From JBBSEX01 sp038239345 (GTDB taxonomy: Bacteria; Acidobacteriota; Terriglobia; Bryobacterales; Bryobacteraceae): 64,000 nt of DNA. This document shows positions 45,601-53,868 of this stretch, in pieces (position 1 is the first letter of the stretch; each line of letters opens with the position of its first letter). Made by a program: the position numbers and the translations under genes. The notes beneath the pieces are model-generated. The model was not told the origin of the DNA. It did not search any database and worked only from the letters and a program-made list of their open reading frames with translations. Location: positions 1 through 64,000 of the forward strand of contig JBBSEX010000011.1 of assembly GCA_038239345.1 (NCBI GenBank). The letters run 5' to 3'.

Positions 45601-46218
45601 TATGTGCTTCCGCTCCCGTTTGGGCCGGGCCAGCGCTACACCTTCGGCCCGGTGCTCAACCGTATTCTTGGGGGATGGGCCACGTCGGGCTTCCTGACTT
45701 ATCAGTCCGGCACTCCGTTTTCCGTACTCTCCACGCGCGGCACCCTCAACCGTGGTAGCCGCTCCGCTAACAACACGGCCGATAGCTCGCTCGTCAAAGG
45801 TGAGTTGAATCAGGTCACCGGCTTCTTCATGACCGGGAACGGCCCGATGTTCATCAGCCCTTCCGTCATCGGACCAGATGGACGCGGAGTAGCGCCCGAC
45901 GGTGCCGCTCCTTTCGCTGGTCAAGTATTCTTCAACCCCAACCAGGGCGAGTTGGGCTCGCTCCAACGGCGGCAATTTAGCGGTCCGTGGTTCTGCAATT
46001 TCGATGCGGCGGTTCTTAAGAACATCCAGATCACTGAGAATCAGCGCCTCGAATTTCGCGCCGATTTCTACAACCTTCCCAACCACCCGGCTTTCTACGC
46101 GGGGAACGAAGGGAGCAACAACACAAACTTCAACGTCAATAGCGCAACATTCGGTAAGATTACAACCACTCTGAATGCCTCGCGTGTGATTCAGTTCGGC
46201 GTCCACTACCGCTTCTAG
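42646..46218 (+). CDS. TonB-dependent receptor with carboxypeptidase-regulatory domain (Oar-like)
   Basis: 1190 residues. Start ATG 42646 with AGGAG 5 nt upstream; signal peptide MRKHLFSCVLALLCLASSPIFAQ. Residues 25-115 are a CarboxypepD_reg beta-sandwich (GRLSGSVVDSSGAAVANADV...GLFNFSGVAASTYTVAV). A plug domain follows (TSLPVLDRQISNLFL, RTSYANVTLDGVNIQDNF), then a long beta-barrel with EGYYYNRNSKLSANDWF, and the protein ends with an aromatic strand RVIQFGVHYRF, as needed for BAM insertion. In Acidobacteriota such receptors are numerous; the substrate (oligosaccharide, siderophore, peptide) cannot be read. A strong terminator follows. Confidence 0.92.
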   Translation: MRKHLFSCVLALLCLASSPIFAQVTGRLSGSVVDSSGAAVANADVSLFLPDGNKAVISTKTTSDGLFNFSGVAASTYTVAVEFSGFNQTRLQGVRVEPARETSLPAIKLDVSTISQSVEVSASSQTLQTTSFEVSNTVTQSQVTSLPVLDRQISNLFLTQAGVTAGRGNTVINGLRTSYANVTLDGVNIQDNFVRTSGLDYLPNKLTISQVAELTVSTSNANSSIGGGAAQIVLITPSGTNTLHGEGYYYNRNSKLSANDWFDNKSDNAKPFLNLNQIGGSVGGHIIKDKLFFYTNYEAYRLRQSTSTENTVLTPSARQGILTYRNAAGGLQTFNVLQGKSLSIDPAIQKQLGTLPANGNDPSVGDGLNTIGYLFNARSNETRDNVTAKIDYNFSSRNVFSGTYSWNRDVVDRPDIGNFYTSVPPVFNDNHSKFLSLSWRSTISPTLTNEVRGGFNLSPGIFNVSGTAPTGFTSGGLFTSPDNTFLRQGRDTDTYNFQDNANYVRGKHVLSFGFQMQLIRTNPFNDGGIVPTYTLGVSTSNALGFSQGDIPGLRASDLGTANSLLSTLAGFVSGYTQTFNVQSQTSGYVNGATSKQHFTYNTYSGYISDVYKVRPRLSLILGLRYDYYTVLNERDSLILAPVLRNGNFINTLLSNAQLNFAGNSVGRPYYKPDRNNFAPNVGLALDVFGQGNTVLRGGYSLAYVNDDTIVAVRNTLTTNSGLSQLVTNTNTNGRLTGALPAITAPTFSLPITEAGLYNLNSGNAIGLPDPNLRTPYVQQWSFGIQQKAKGVIFDLRYVGNHATKGLRAFDYNQVIIKENGFLDDFTRARANGFLAQAATGTFNPTYNPAIAGSQPLPVFAQLASGGLLNNSTIRGSIQRGEVGSLAQTYQQNGLNGNIQFFKNPLALGTNTITNYSNSNYNALQLDISKRTRSGLQIQGNYTYGKVLSDAAGDGQTRFEPFLDNNNPQIERARAPYDLTHVFKVNYVLPLPFGPGQRYTFGPVLNRILGGWATSGFLTYQSGTPFSVLSTRGTLNRGSRSANNTADSSLVKGELNQVTGFFMTGNGPMFISPSVIGPDGRGVAPDGAAPFAGQVFFNPNQGELGSLQRRQFSGPWFCNFDAAVLKNIQITENQRLEFRADFYNLPNHPAFYAGNEGSNNTNFNVNSATFGKITTTLNASRVIQFGVHYRF

Positions 46219-46236
46219 TAATTAGCGCCCGCAACC

Positions 46237-46267
46237 AACGGCGACCTCGCAAAAGGTCGCCGTTTTT
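46237..46267 (+). terminator. Rho-independent terminator
   Basis: AACGGCGACCT (46237-46247) and AGGTCGCCGTT (46254-46264) form a perfect 11-bp stem with a 6-nt loop, followed by TTTTT. Confidence 0.95.
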
Positions 46268-46294
46268 GTTGTATTCTCGAATATCCGCAACGCT

Positions 46295-46759
46295 ATGAAT
46301 ACGGCCAAAACCTTGATTGCCTTTACCATGATGTCGATCTCCGTATTCGCCCAGCCCGATGAGGGATCGAAGAAAAGCATTGAGGCTTCGCGGGAATCGT
46401 GGGGCCGTTATCTGCACGACAAACAACTCGATGCGGCGATGAGTTTGTATACCAACGACGCCGTCTTCTTTGATCCCGAAGGTACGCAGGTAAGGGGCAA
46501 GGCGTCCATTCAAAAGCTTTTCTCGACAGTGATGAAAACCTTTACCAGCGAAATTCATTTCACCAGCATCGCCTTGGAAGTCTCGGGAGACTTGGCATAT
46601 GACAGCGGGGAATACCACGAAGACTTGGTTGCCACCGCCGGAGGAGCAAGGCGGAAGATTCGCGGTACGTATCTAACCGTGTTGAAACATGGGCCAGATG
46701 GAAAGTGGCGCATCGTGCAGCAGATGTGGACTCAGGCTCCCACAGCAACCCATCCCTAG
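46295..46759 (+). CDS. Secreted SnoaL-like/DUF4440 family protein
   Basis: 154 residues with a signal peptide (TLIAFTMMSISVFAQ) and a cone-shaped alpha+beta barrel domain: WGRYLHDKQLDAAMSLYTNDAVFFDPEGTQVRG, then SGEYHEDLVATAGG and GTYLTVLKHGPDGKWRIVQQMW. This fold is used by ketosteroid-isomerase-like enzymes and by small binding proteins, so activity cannot be assigned. It stands alone, 28 bases after the terminator of the TonB receptor gene. Confidence 0.85.
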   Translation: MNTAKTLIAFTMMSISVFAQPDEGSKKSIEASRESWGRYLHDKQLDAAMSLYTNDAVFFDPEGTQVRGKASIQKLFSTVMKTFTSEIHFTSIALEVSGDLAYDSGEYHEDLVATAGGARRKIRGTYLTVLKHGPDGKWRIVQQMWTQAPTATHP

Positions 46760-46765
46760 CATTTG

Positions 46766-46831
46766 CCAACTCAAGTCTTGACGGAACTTGCGATTCTGCG
46801 CCTCAAAGACAATGCCTACGGTATCGAATTC
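46766..46831 (+). pseudogene. Fragment of a PadR-family regulator N-terminus
   Basis: Without an ATG, the frame reads PTQVLTELAILRLKDNAYGI, which matches the opening helix-turn of PadR regulators ('E..VLLAILRL.D.AYG'). The similarity ends after about 22 residues, near the end of a converging minus-strand gene. It is probably what remains of a regulator deleted from its 3' side. Based on motif recognition only. Confidence 0.35.
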
Positions 46832-46848
46832 GCTCTTTCGATGGAAAG

Positions 46849-47652
46849 CTACTGCGCGACGATCTTACTTTCGGCGTGGAATTTCTGATAGCCGGAGTAA
46901 GTCTGCTCCGCGATGGCCGGAACATCGCTCCGCATGTAGCGAACTTTTCCCTTGAACCAGAACCGTGATGGGAGCCAAGCTTCCCGATTCACTTTCTTGA
47001 ATTCGTAAGTCATCAGCGTTCCCTTTTCAAATCGCATCCCGGCCGCTATTACTTCGGATTCGATCTTGATGAAGACGCCGTCTTGCCGATCCACCCAGAG
47101 CTTCATGCGATAGGCCGTTCCGTCTCGAGCGGCCCGCTGCAGCGCCTCATCGCCCGGCTCCGCGGGAACCGCCGTGAATATTAATGTCGGCCGTCCGTCG
47201 ATATCTTCGGAGCTCTGGGGTGCGACGTGGAACCGAGTGGCCAGTTGATCCAAGGGCAGCGTAGCCTCGAACGTTGCGTGAAACAATCCTCGGCTTTTGT
47301 GTTCGCGCCGCGCTTTCGCCACGTCCGCCAGATTCAGGTCTTCCTTCTTTTGTTCCTTTTGCGAGAGCGGCTGCTGGTTATGTAAAACGTGCTTCTTGTA
47401 AGGAGCGCCCTCCAAGAAAATGATTTCGAACGTGTCGGTGAATTTTAACTTTTCTGCCCCATTCGAATCGAAAGTCAAGCTCCTGTATTGTTCCGTGTAT
47501 GTATAGTTTTGGGCTTCGCCCAGCGTCTTCTTACGATTTTCGATTGCCTGCCGCAGTAATGGATGAACGTCATCTCCCGGCTTATCCTGGCCGCAAACGA
47601 CGTTCGCGAGTAACCCGAAACTGATAATTGAACACAAGAGAGAATCGCGCAT
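46849..47652 (-). CDS. Secreted protein of unknown function
   Basis: 267 residues with a signal peptide (LLCSIISFGLLANVVCGQ). The mature part begins with a helical stretch (PLLRQAIENRKKTLGEAQNYTYTEQY) and then beta strands (LTFDSNGAEKLKFTDTFEII, GRPTLIFTAVPAE, YRMKLWVDRQDGVFIKIES, RFEKGTLMTYEFKKVNREAW). The half-open barrel pattern resembles LolA/outer-membrane-lipoprotein-sorting-like folds that recur in Acidobacteriota secretomes. Function unknown. Third in a minus-strand run with the GntR regulator and the 154-residue secreted protein. Confidence 0.65.
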   Translation of the reverse strand: MRDSLLCSIISFGLLANVVCGQDKPGDDVHPLLRQAIENRKKTLGEAQNYTYTEQYRSLTFDSNGAEKLKFTDTFEIIFLEGAPYKKHVLHNQQPLSQKEQKKEDLNLADVAKARREHKSRGLFHATFEATLPLDQLATRFHVAPQSSEDIDGRPTLIFTAVPAEPGDEALQRAARDGTAYRMKLWVDRQDGVFIKIESEVIAAGMRFEKGTLMTYEFKKVNREAWLPSRFWFKGKVRYMRSDVPAIAEQTYSGYQKFHAESKIVAQ

Positions 47653-47719
47653 GGCCCGCCTTCATAATGAATACGAGACTGGCCAGGGCCTGGTTCCAAT
47701 CCACTGATGCGCGTGAAAT

Positions 47720-48184
47720 TTAGATCGGCTTGAGCTCTCGCTTGCCGACCAGTTTAGATCGCAAATCGCCTAACAAACAAAACGGCGCGGCTACGACACC
47801 CCAGCCCAGAACTAAGGGCACGCCAACAATCCCGATGGGTGCCTTGGGTGAAAGCAGATCGTCAAGACTGGATGTCAGACTTTTGTGGACATCTTTGTGG
47901 AGCGCCCGAAGTTGGTGCCCTTTCGTGTTGTTAACCTCAAGTCGCGACAGAGCGGTGCGGGCGATCTTGACGATGCCTTTGTCCTTGGTGGTAACCGAAA
48001 GTTGATTGACGTCGATGGCGACGCAATAGCCGTCCACCGTATCGCCATCCACCGTTGTGACACGCATTTCGCCGCCTCGGGCCGCCTGGCATAACTTATT
48101 CCATGGTACGTTGACCGGGTCCGCCGCGCGCACACTGGAAACAGCCAAAAGAGTCATGATGATCGAAAGAGTAGTGTGTTTCAT
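47720..48184 (-). CDS. Small secreted protein with Sm-like beta domain
   Basis: 154 residues from ATG 48184. The signal peptide is IIMTLLAVSSVRA. The centre is five-stranded (MRVTTVDGDTVDGYCVAIDV, QLSVTTKDKGIVKIARTAL), suggesting a small barrel like LSM/YrdC-type domains. The C-terminal part contains a hydrophobic segment (APIGIVGVPLVLGWGVVAAP) that could be a membrane anchor. Unknown function. Lies between the GntR gene and another secreted protein gene. Confidence 0.6.
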   Translation of the reverse strand: MKHTTLSIIMTLLAVSSVRAADPVNVPWNKLCQAARGGEMRVTTVDGDTVDGYCVAIDVNQLSVTTKDKGIVKIARTALSRLEVNNTKGHQLRALHKDVHKSLTSSLDDLLSPKAPIGIVGVPLVLGWGVVAAPFCLLGDLRSKLVGKRELKPI

Positions 48185-48258
48185 GTCGAGTCCAGAGTAA
48201 GCCCGCCGGAGCTCGCTCAAGCGCTGGATTGTTGCACTTTCCATTGCGCCACAAACGT

Positions 48259-49152
48259 CTAGCCTCCGCAGAGTTGTTTGAGTTCCGCAATCGATGAATC
48301 GGCAATCACGCGGAATGTTTTGGCCGCGCAATCAGCGGGTAGAGTCCGAGCCGCCACGACGTCGGCCACTACCATCGCAGCGGCTGTCGTGCGCTCTTGC
48401 CAACTTGGAACGGTCGCATCGATCTCGCACAACCGCTCAGGATCCCGACCGACCGCGATTAACATCGCACGCGCCGCATATCGAAATTCGGCGGACTTGG
48501 ACGCGATCGAAATAATGGTGTTCGGCGGGGGTGCCTGCTGATCCTTGAGAGATCCGCCGACCGAGCGCAACCGTAGTGTCATGCACCCAATCCCCCGGGG
48601 CAGGCGCTGGCGGACCGTAACGGCGCGTGTGGTCAGGGCCGCAACCAGGCATGCGCTAAGCGATGGAATATTTGAAAGCGCCGCAAGGTCGATCGCTTCC
48701 ACTGGTACGCTGAGATGTTCCTGCGCTTCCACCTGAAGAATTTCTCGTAGCCCCGGGTCAGGTTCGACGATGAGAAGGCGCGTGTATTCCCGTGGCCGAA
48801 TCAACTGTTCCAACCGGTGCAGAACATCTTCCGGTTCATGACCGTTGGCGCCGGCGGCACGAAGTAGCGCGGCAAGCAAGACATCGAGCTCGGCCGCGTC
48901 GGCGGACGCAGGCTGCAGGGAGCGGACGTACAAACCGCTGCCCCGGCGCAATTCCAACCATCCCCGATGCAGTAAATCGTGATAGGCGGCGCTGACGGTA
49001 TTGGAGTGAATCTGGTGACGGCGGGCGACCGCGCGGATACTAGGCAATTTGTGTCCAGGCGGCAAATCTTCACTCAGAATCCCCAGCATCACTTGCCGGA
49101 CCAACTGCTCGCGGATGGGCAGTTCGCTGTTCTTCGTGATCCAGAACCGCAT
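48259..49152 (-). CDS. GntR-family transcriptional regulator (YtrA-like winged helix)
   Basis: 297 residues. The N-terminal winged helix has the GntR signature: ELPIREQLVRQVMLGILSED, PPGHKLPSIRAVARRHQIHSNTVSAAYHDL, RGWLELRRGSGLYVR. About residues 85-295 form a longer C-terminal domain that is not aminotransferase-like (no PLP Lys site seen) and not recognised; it has strands RLLIVEPDPGLREILQVE and RAMLIAVGRDPERL. YtrA-type GntR regulators usually control ABC transporters; here the next genes are two secreted proteins, so the target is unknown. Confidence 0.8.
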   Translation of the reverse strand: MRFWITKNSELPIREQLVRQVMLGILSEDLPPGHKLPSIRAVARRHQIHSNTVSAAYHDLLHRGWLELRRGSGLYVRSLQPASADAAELDVLLAALLRAAGANGHEPEDVLHRLEQLIRPREYTRLLIVEPDPGLREILQVEAQEHLSVPVEAIDLAALSNIPSLSACLVAALTTRAVTVRQRLPRGIGCMTLRLRSVGGSLKDQQAPPPNTIISIASKSAEFRYAARAMLIAVGRDPERLCEIDATVPSWQERTTAAAMVVADVVAARTLPADCAAKTFRVIADSSIAELKQLCGG

Positions 49153-49552
49153 GGGTATTGATCGACGCTATCACGAGTAGCCGCCAATCGAATAGGGTGT
49201 CAAACACCTCGATACCCGCTTCAGGTAAGCAGGCATACGCTTGCGACTCGAAATACATGAACTTACGACGTAGCCAACCGTTGGCAGGTCAATTTGGAGC
49301 ACATTTATAACCGGGAATCGGATCGCAATCTTCTCGAGATTGGCGTTCTAAAACAATCTATCCATATTTGTGGCGTTTAATCCGTACAGCCTTAGAACAC
49401 ATACTCCTAGGAGCGAAGTGGCTTTTTCAGGCGTCGGCGTATGACGGCCGTTGATCGGGAAGGGTCGAGTCGGGTGATACCTAACTGATTGATACTGCTG
49501 GATCGCCTCTAAATGAAGGGTGGCAGAGGTGTCTGACCCCCATTTCGAGAAG
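49153..49552. other. 400-base intergenic region with a shared inverted-repeat copy
   Basis: Between the divergent GntR gene and the minus-strand gene at 49553. It is AT-richer than its surroundings. It holds one copy of a 26-nt repeat (49520-49545) and a weaker relative of its core, GGGTGTCAAACACC, at 49195-49208. I see no gene. It could contain a promoter for the GntR gene and may be the scar of a mobile element. Confidence 0.5.
49520..49545. repeat. 26-nt inverted-repeat element, copy A
   Basis: Begins GTGGCAGAGGTGTCTGAC and ends CCATTT; its reverse complement occurs at 62211-62236 with one mismatch (25 of 26). The centre of copy B reads GGTGTCAGACACC, a near-palindrome. Related motifs are widespread in my memory of Acidobacteriota genomes and could be REP-like elements. 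Confidence 0.7.
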
Positions 49553-50092
49553 CTACCGGACCGGGTACTTCTGGACTAAATCCACCGCTCCGCTCGGCCC
49601 ATAGGTCAGCACGGTGCCGCGCCAGCCGTGTGGGACCGCAAATGGCTTTTGCAGCCGACTGCCTCCGAGCCACCTGTAAGGCTGCGACATTGTCGACCCC
49701 GTGACGCACGTACCGGTAATCTGGGCGATCCGCGAACATAGCATATTGCCGTCTCCCCGTCCGCCAGGTTGACCGATATGCGCCACCGCGCAGGAGAGAA
49801 GCACGATCCCGCCGTGAATATGTCCATGCAGCGGCGTGAGTTGCCCAATCGTATCGAGCTGCAGATCTTCCCGGCAGAACTGAACTCCGTAGCCACCACC
49901 GCGAGAGTCCTGACATTCATACCCGTGGGCCAATATGATGAGCTGCACGTCATCGTTATATATCGCCGCCTCGGTTAGAGTACGGGTTACGAAATAGCTG
50001 AGCGGCGTCGTCTGATCGACGTCGAAATTGGACGCATGCGACGGAGCTGTTCGTCCTATGATGCGTAAATCATGTACAAATATCTGCCTCAT
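49553..50092 (-). CDS. Predicted caspase-like (CHAT/DUF4347-type) protein
   Basis: 179 residues from ATG 50092, with an excellent GAGGAG ribosome binding site. Two motifs suggest the caspase-hemoglobinase fold: LIILAHGYECQ (catalytic His) and GIVLLSCAVAHIGQ (catalytic Cys), each after a hydrophobic strand, with the downstream ...CSRIAQITGTCVTGST typical of DUF4347/CHAT-like domains. No signal peptide. If correct it is a cysteine peptidase, otherwise unknown. The gene stands alone, bordered by repeat-containing intergenic DNA and the mutM gene. Assignment rests on motif pattern only. Confidence 0.6.
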   Translation of the reverse strand: MRQIFVHDLRIIGRTAPSHASNFDVDQTTPLSYFVTRTLTEAAIYNDDVQLIILAHGYECQDSRGGGYGVQFCREDLQLDTIGQLTPLHGHIHGGIVLLSCAVAHIGQPGGRGDGNMLCSRIAQITGTCVTGSTMSQPYRWLGGSRLQKPFAVPHGWRGTVLTYGPSGAVDLVQKYPVR

Positions 50093-50219
50093 AAAATCTC
50101 CTCGGCGGTCATCCTGAAAGGCGGAATTTCCCGTCGAAGCGGGACACTGGACTTCACTTGCCGGAATCTGGACCGGAGACGAATATCTACACTTGACTGC
50201 CCTGATACCCTAAATACAT

Positions 50220-51029
50220 ATGCCGGAGTTGCCCGAAGTCGAGGCGGTTTGCCGGAAGCTGCGGCTTGCCCTGATAGGAGCCGAAATTCTTTCCGGGCAC
50301 GTGCTGCGCCCCAGCGTGGCACGTCCCCAAGAGCCTGCGGAAATCGAATCGCGCGTTGTCGGCCAGACGGTACAGGCTGTAAGACGCCGGGGCAAGAATA
50401 TTCTTCTCGATCTTTCGCTTGGCGACACGTTGCACGTCCATCTCCGCATGACCGGAAACCTCTATGTCGTCGCCGACGTTCGCTTTCGCTCAGCGGTGAC
50501 TCGAGCCTATTTCGAACTCTCCGATGGCCGAGGCCTGATCTTTCAGGATTCCCGCCTTCTCGGCAAAATGCACGTCTATAAGACCGACGAAATCGCCCGG
50601 GTTCTGGAGAATTTGGGCATGGAACCGCTCGATAAGAGTTTCACGCCCGATTGGTTTATCAATCGCGCCCGCGCCTCGCGCAAGCCCGCTAAAATTTTCC
50701 TGATGGATCAGACCCACGTCGCCGGACTGGGTAACATCTATGCGGCCGAGGCGTTGTTTCATGCCCGCATCCATCCGGCAAAACCGATCGGAAATCTTCG
50801 AAAAGCCAAATTACAGGAACTGCATGGCGGGATTGTTAGCCTGCTTGAAGCGGCGGTAGAATCTGCCTATAACGCTTACGCGATTCCCGGACAATTTTCC
50901 GAAGGAGCGTTTTTTTCCTGTGCCGTCTACGATCGCGAGGGCGAACGTTGCGCTGTCTGCCGGCGAGTGATTCGGCGCATTCAACAAGGTGGGCGATCCA
51001 CTTTTTATTGTCCTGGTTGCCAAAGATAA
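50220..51029 (+). CDS. mutM: Formamidopyrimidine-DNA glycosylase
   Basis: 269 residues. N-terminal PELPEVEAV provides the catalytic Pro2 and Glu3; the conserved Lys is in RRRGKNILLDL. LHVHLRMTGNL, the H2TH segment with IYAAEALFHARIHP, and the C-terminal zinc finger CAVCRRVIRRIQQGGRSTFYCPGCQR (four Cys) are all present. It excises 8-oxoguanine and nicks the abasic site. It is followed 15 bases later by a methionine-synthesis gene and then by the DNA-end-processing cluster. Confidence 0.96.
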   Translation: MPELPEVEAVCRKLRLALIGAEILSGHVLRPSVARPQEPAEIESRVVGQTVQAVRRRGKNILLDLSLGDTLHVHLRMTGNLYVVADVRFRSAVTRAYFELSDGRGLIFQDSRLLGKMHVYKTDEIARVLENLGMEPLDKSFTPDWFINRARASRKPAKIFLMDQTHVAGLGNIYAAEALFHARIHPAKPIGNLRKAKLQELHGGIVSLLEAAVESAYNAYAIPGQFSEGAFFSCAVYDREGERCAVCRRVIRRIQQGGRSTFYCPGCQR

Positions 51030-51044
51030 ATCGTCAGAAATAAT

Positions 51045-52916
51045 ATGGCAGTCCTCACCATCCCAACCCGAGCCCAGGAATTTCGAACTCTACTGTCGCA
51101 GCGAGCCGTAGTGGCCGACGGCGCCATGGGCACGGTTTTCTACGCCAAGGGTGTGTTCATCAATCGCTGTTACGACGAACTGAATCTTTCAGCACCGGCG
51201 ATGGTGAAGGAAGTTCATCAGGAATACGTCAAGGCGGGGGCCGAGATCATCGAAACCAATACATTCGGCGCGAACCGGACCCGACTGGCTTCCTTTGGCT
51301 TGGCCGAAAAACTGAAAGAGATCAATCAGGCCGGTGTTCGCCTGGCGCGTGAATGCGCTAAAGAGAGTACGTTCATCGCCGGTGCCGTGGGGCCACTGGG
51401 CGTGCGTATTGAGCCCCTGGGGCCAACCTCATTCGCCGAAGCACGGGAGATTTTCAAGGAACAGATCGACGCTCTGGTAGAGGCTGGCATCGATCTGTTG
51501 ATCTTTGAAACCTTCTACGATTTAAGCGAACTGCGCGAGGCTATTTTCGCGGCGCGCGAATCGGCCGGCGATCAGATTCCAATCATCGCCCAGCTAACCA
51601 TAGACGACGATGGCAATCTGCGCGACGGCACTGACCCCGAAACCTACACACGCAAATTGAATGAATGGCCTGTCGACGTAATCGGCGTGAATTGTTCTAC
51701 AGGCCCCAAGGCCGCGCTTGAGACCATCGAGAAGATGGCGCTCTACACCACCAAGCCATTGAGCGCGATGCCCAACGCCGGGCTGCCGGCGAGCGTCGAA
51801 GGGCGCAACATCTATTTATGCTCGCCCGAATATATGGCGCAGTACGCGCGGCGTCTTTTATGGGCTGGCGTGAAGGTGATCGGCGGTTGCTGCGGAACCA
51901 CGGCGGAACATATCAAGCTGATTGTGTCGGAAGCGCGATCGTTGCAACCGGCGCAACTCAAGCATTCCATCATCGTCACCGAGCCTGCCGATAAACCGAA
52001 GGCCCTGGCGAAGGTGCCTATCGCCGGCAAGTCGAAACTTGGCGCAAAACTCGCTGCCGGAAAGTTCGTTTCGTTTGTAGAAATCCTCCCGCCGCGAGGC
52101 ATCGATGCATCGAAGGAGATCGAAGGCGCGCGTCTCTGCGCGGCCCATGGCGTCGATTGCATCAACGTCCCCGACGGTCCGCGGGCTAGTGCCCGGCTCA
52201 GCGCGCAAGTAACTTGCCAGCTGATTCAAGAGCGGGCTAAGATTGAAGCCGTCCTCCATTTCTGCTGCCGCGATCGCAACATTCTCAGCATTCAATCGGA
52301 GTTGTTGGGCGCGCATGCAGTGGGCGTCCGCAACCTGATTTGTATCACAGGCGACCCGCCGCGAATGGGCACCTATCCCGATGCCACCGCCGTGATCGAC
52401 GTGGACGCCATCGGCCTGACCAACATCGTAAACAACCTGAATCAAGGCTTGGATATCGGCGGCAATCCGATGGGTTCGCAAACTGCCATGCTGATCGGCG
52501 TGGGGGCGAATCCGGGGGCGTTGAATCTCGACGAAGAAGTGCGGCGCTTCGAGTGGAAAGTGCAGGCCGGGGCGGAATATATCGTAACCCAGCCGGTCTT
52601 CGATCTGAATCTTCTGGAAGTCTTCATGAAGCGTGTGGAACAATTCAAAGTTCCGTTCATCGCGGGCATTTGGCCGCTCACCAGTTTCCGTAACGCCGAG
52701 TTCATGGTGAACGAGTTGCGCGTGCCGGTTCCGGAAGAATATATGAGCCGGATGCGCGGGATTGAAAGCGCCGAAATCGCTCGTAAGGAAGGCGTGCTGA
52801 TCGCCCAGGAGATGGTGCGCCGGGTGCAAGGTCTCGTGCAAGGCGTGCAATTGAGCGCGCCGTTTGGCCGCTATCAGATGGCGATTGAGGTGGCCGAGGC
52901 CATTGGAAAAAGCTAG
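51045..52916 (+). CDS. Bifunctional homocysteine S-methyltransferase / methylenetetrahydrofolate reductase
   Basis: 623 residues. The N-terminal half (1-300) is a cobalamin-independent homocysteine methyltransferase barrel with ETNTFGANRTRL, VIGVNCSTGP and the zinc pair GGCCGTTAEH. The C-terminal half is an MTHFR barrel with KFVSFVEILPPRG, ITGDPPR and EYIVTQPVFD. This fusion (YitJ type) regenerates methionine using methyl-THF made by its own reductase. The linker around 305-330 is short. The downstream gene starts 7 bases after the stop and is likely co-transcribed. Confidence 0.93.
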   Translation: MAVLTIPTRAQEFRTLLSQRAVVADGAMGTVFYAKGVFINRCYDELNLSAPAMVKEVHQEYVKAGAEIIETNTFGANRTRLASFGLAEKLKEINQAGVRLARECAKESTFIAGAVGPLGVRIEPLGPTSFAEAREIFKEQIDALVEAGIDLLIFETFYDLSELREAIFAARESAGDQIPIIAQLTIDDDGNLRDGTDPETYTRKLNEWPVDVIGVNCSTGPKAALETIEKMALYTTKPLSAMPNAGLPASVEGRNIYLCSPEYMAQYARRLLWAGVKVIGGCCGTTAEHIKLIVSEARSLQPAQLKHSIIVTEPADKPKALAKVPIAGKSKLGAKLAAGKFVSFVEILPPRGIDASKEIEGARLCAAHGVDCINVPDGPRASARLSAQVTCQLIQERAKIEAVLHFCCRDRNILSIQSELLGAHAVGVRNLICITGDPPRMGTYPDATAVIDVDAIGLTNIVNNLNQGLDIGGNPMGSQTAMLIGVGANPGALNLDEEVRRFEWKVQAGAEYIVTQPVFDLNLLEVFMKRVEQFKVPFIAGIWPLTSFRNAEFMVNELRVPVPEEYMSRMRGIESAEIARKEGVLIAQEMVRRVQGLVQGVQLSAPFGRYQMAIEVAEAIGKS

Positions 52917-52923
52917 TCCTCCA

Positions 52924-53868
52924 GTGCGCCTGCGGCTGGATCCCTGGCCTTCTGAATACGAATCGGCGCTGCAGATCGACGCCAGCCAGGACACATCGGC
53001 CACCCAGGTGGACCCGACGGTTGAGACGGCCAACTGGCGAGCGATTACCCCAGCGCCTGTGGCGGCCTTCGAGACCTTGTATTTCATCGACGGCGTACGC
53101 CGCGTGGAAGCGCGAGTTCTGGCCGATGCGCGGGAAACGGAGATCCGCGGGCTGTTTGGATCCACCGCTGTTGGCTGCGTGCGCTGTTGCGAAAAGCGAG
53201 CTCTAATTGAAGACGTGCGCGTCCGCCGTTATCTGATTCTGTCCGGCGGTGAACTGCGAACGGAATCGTTTCGAATCGGTAATGCCGACCTGCGTTTCGA
53301 AGGGCACGGCGTGATGAATGACGCACCGGACGCCGCACTTGGCCAACTGCAGCAGCTGATGCGGGAGAGTGAAGCCGACCTCGCGGAATCGCTCGCCGGC
53401 CCTGGCGTTTGCGTGTTCGTCGATGGACCTCTGGCGTTTTTCGCATCGCTCAAGCAGGAGATTGTCGGCATCGTTAAACGCATCTTCCTGCCCTATCTCG
53501 ACCCACCTCAGTTCGCGCTCGCCGCAACGCTACAAGCCGGCCAGCGAACTCCCTTATTCTCGTTGATCGACAGCGGTAAAGAACGATACTCCTGGTATCT
53601 TCGTTTAAGCGCCGGCCGTCGTATCGACCATTCGCTCGCTGGCATCGTGCGCTTGGAATTGCGCGCGCCCATCGGGATGAAACGGGCGATCGAGATTGCG
53701 GATTTCGCCGCGTTGACGCTGCCCGGCTACGCTTCGACTGCCGCCCGCGAACCCCGCGCACCCCAAAATCTACTGCCGATCGGAGCGCTGGAAGAAGAAT
53801 TGCGGCACCGCCTGGGCGATGCGTTACTGCTCCGGCGAGCGATGGAAGAAAGGTTGATGGACGAATGA
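52924..53868 (+). CDS. nurA: NurA-family 5'-3' exonuclease
   Basis: 314 residues from GTG 52924 (TTG 52903 possible). The NurA/DHH-like nuclease core opens with FETLYFIDGVRRVEARVLAD, carrying the metal-binding Asp of the 'vDG' motif. CVFVDGPLAFFASLKQEIVG supplies the second Asp, and the end GYASTAAREPRAPQNLLPI has the acidic/His part less clearly. In archaea NurA trims 5' ends during homologous recombination and works with HerA. Direct evidence here is the motif and the gene order with herA overlapping by 4 bases. Confidence 0.78.
   Translation: MRLRLDPWPSEYESALQIDASQDTSATQVDPTVETANWRAITPAPVAAFETLYFIDGVRRVEARVLADARETEIRGLFGSTAVGCVRCCEKRALIEDVRVRRYLILSGGELRTESFRIGNADLRFEGHGVMNDAPDAALGQLQQLMRESEADLAESLAGPGVCVFVDGPLAFFASLKQEIVGIVKRIFLPYLDPPQFALAATLQAGQRTPLFSLIDSGKERYSWYLRLSAGRRIDHSLAGIVRLELRAPIGMKRAIEIADFAALTLPGYASTAAREPRAPQNLLPIGALEEELRHRLGDALLLRRAMEERLMDE

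Noticed and set aside
49070..49258. Small minus-strand frame upstream of the GntR gene
   Set aside because: It overlaps the GntR N-terminus in another frame and has no SD or domain.
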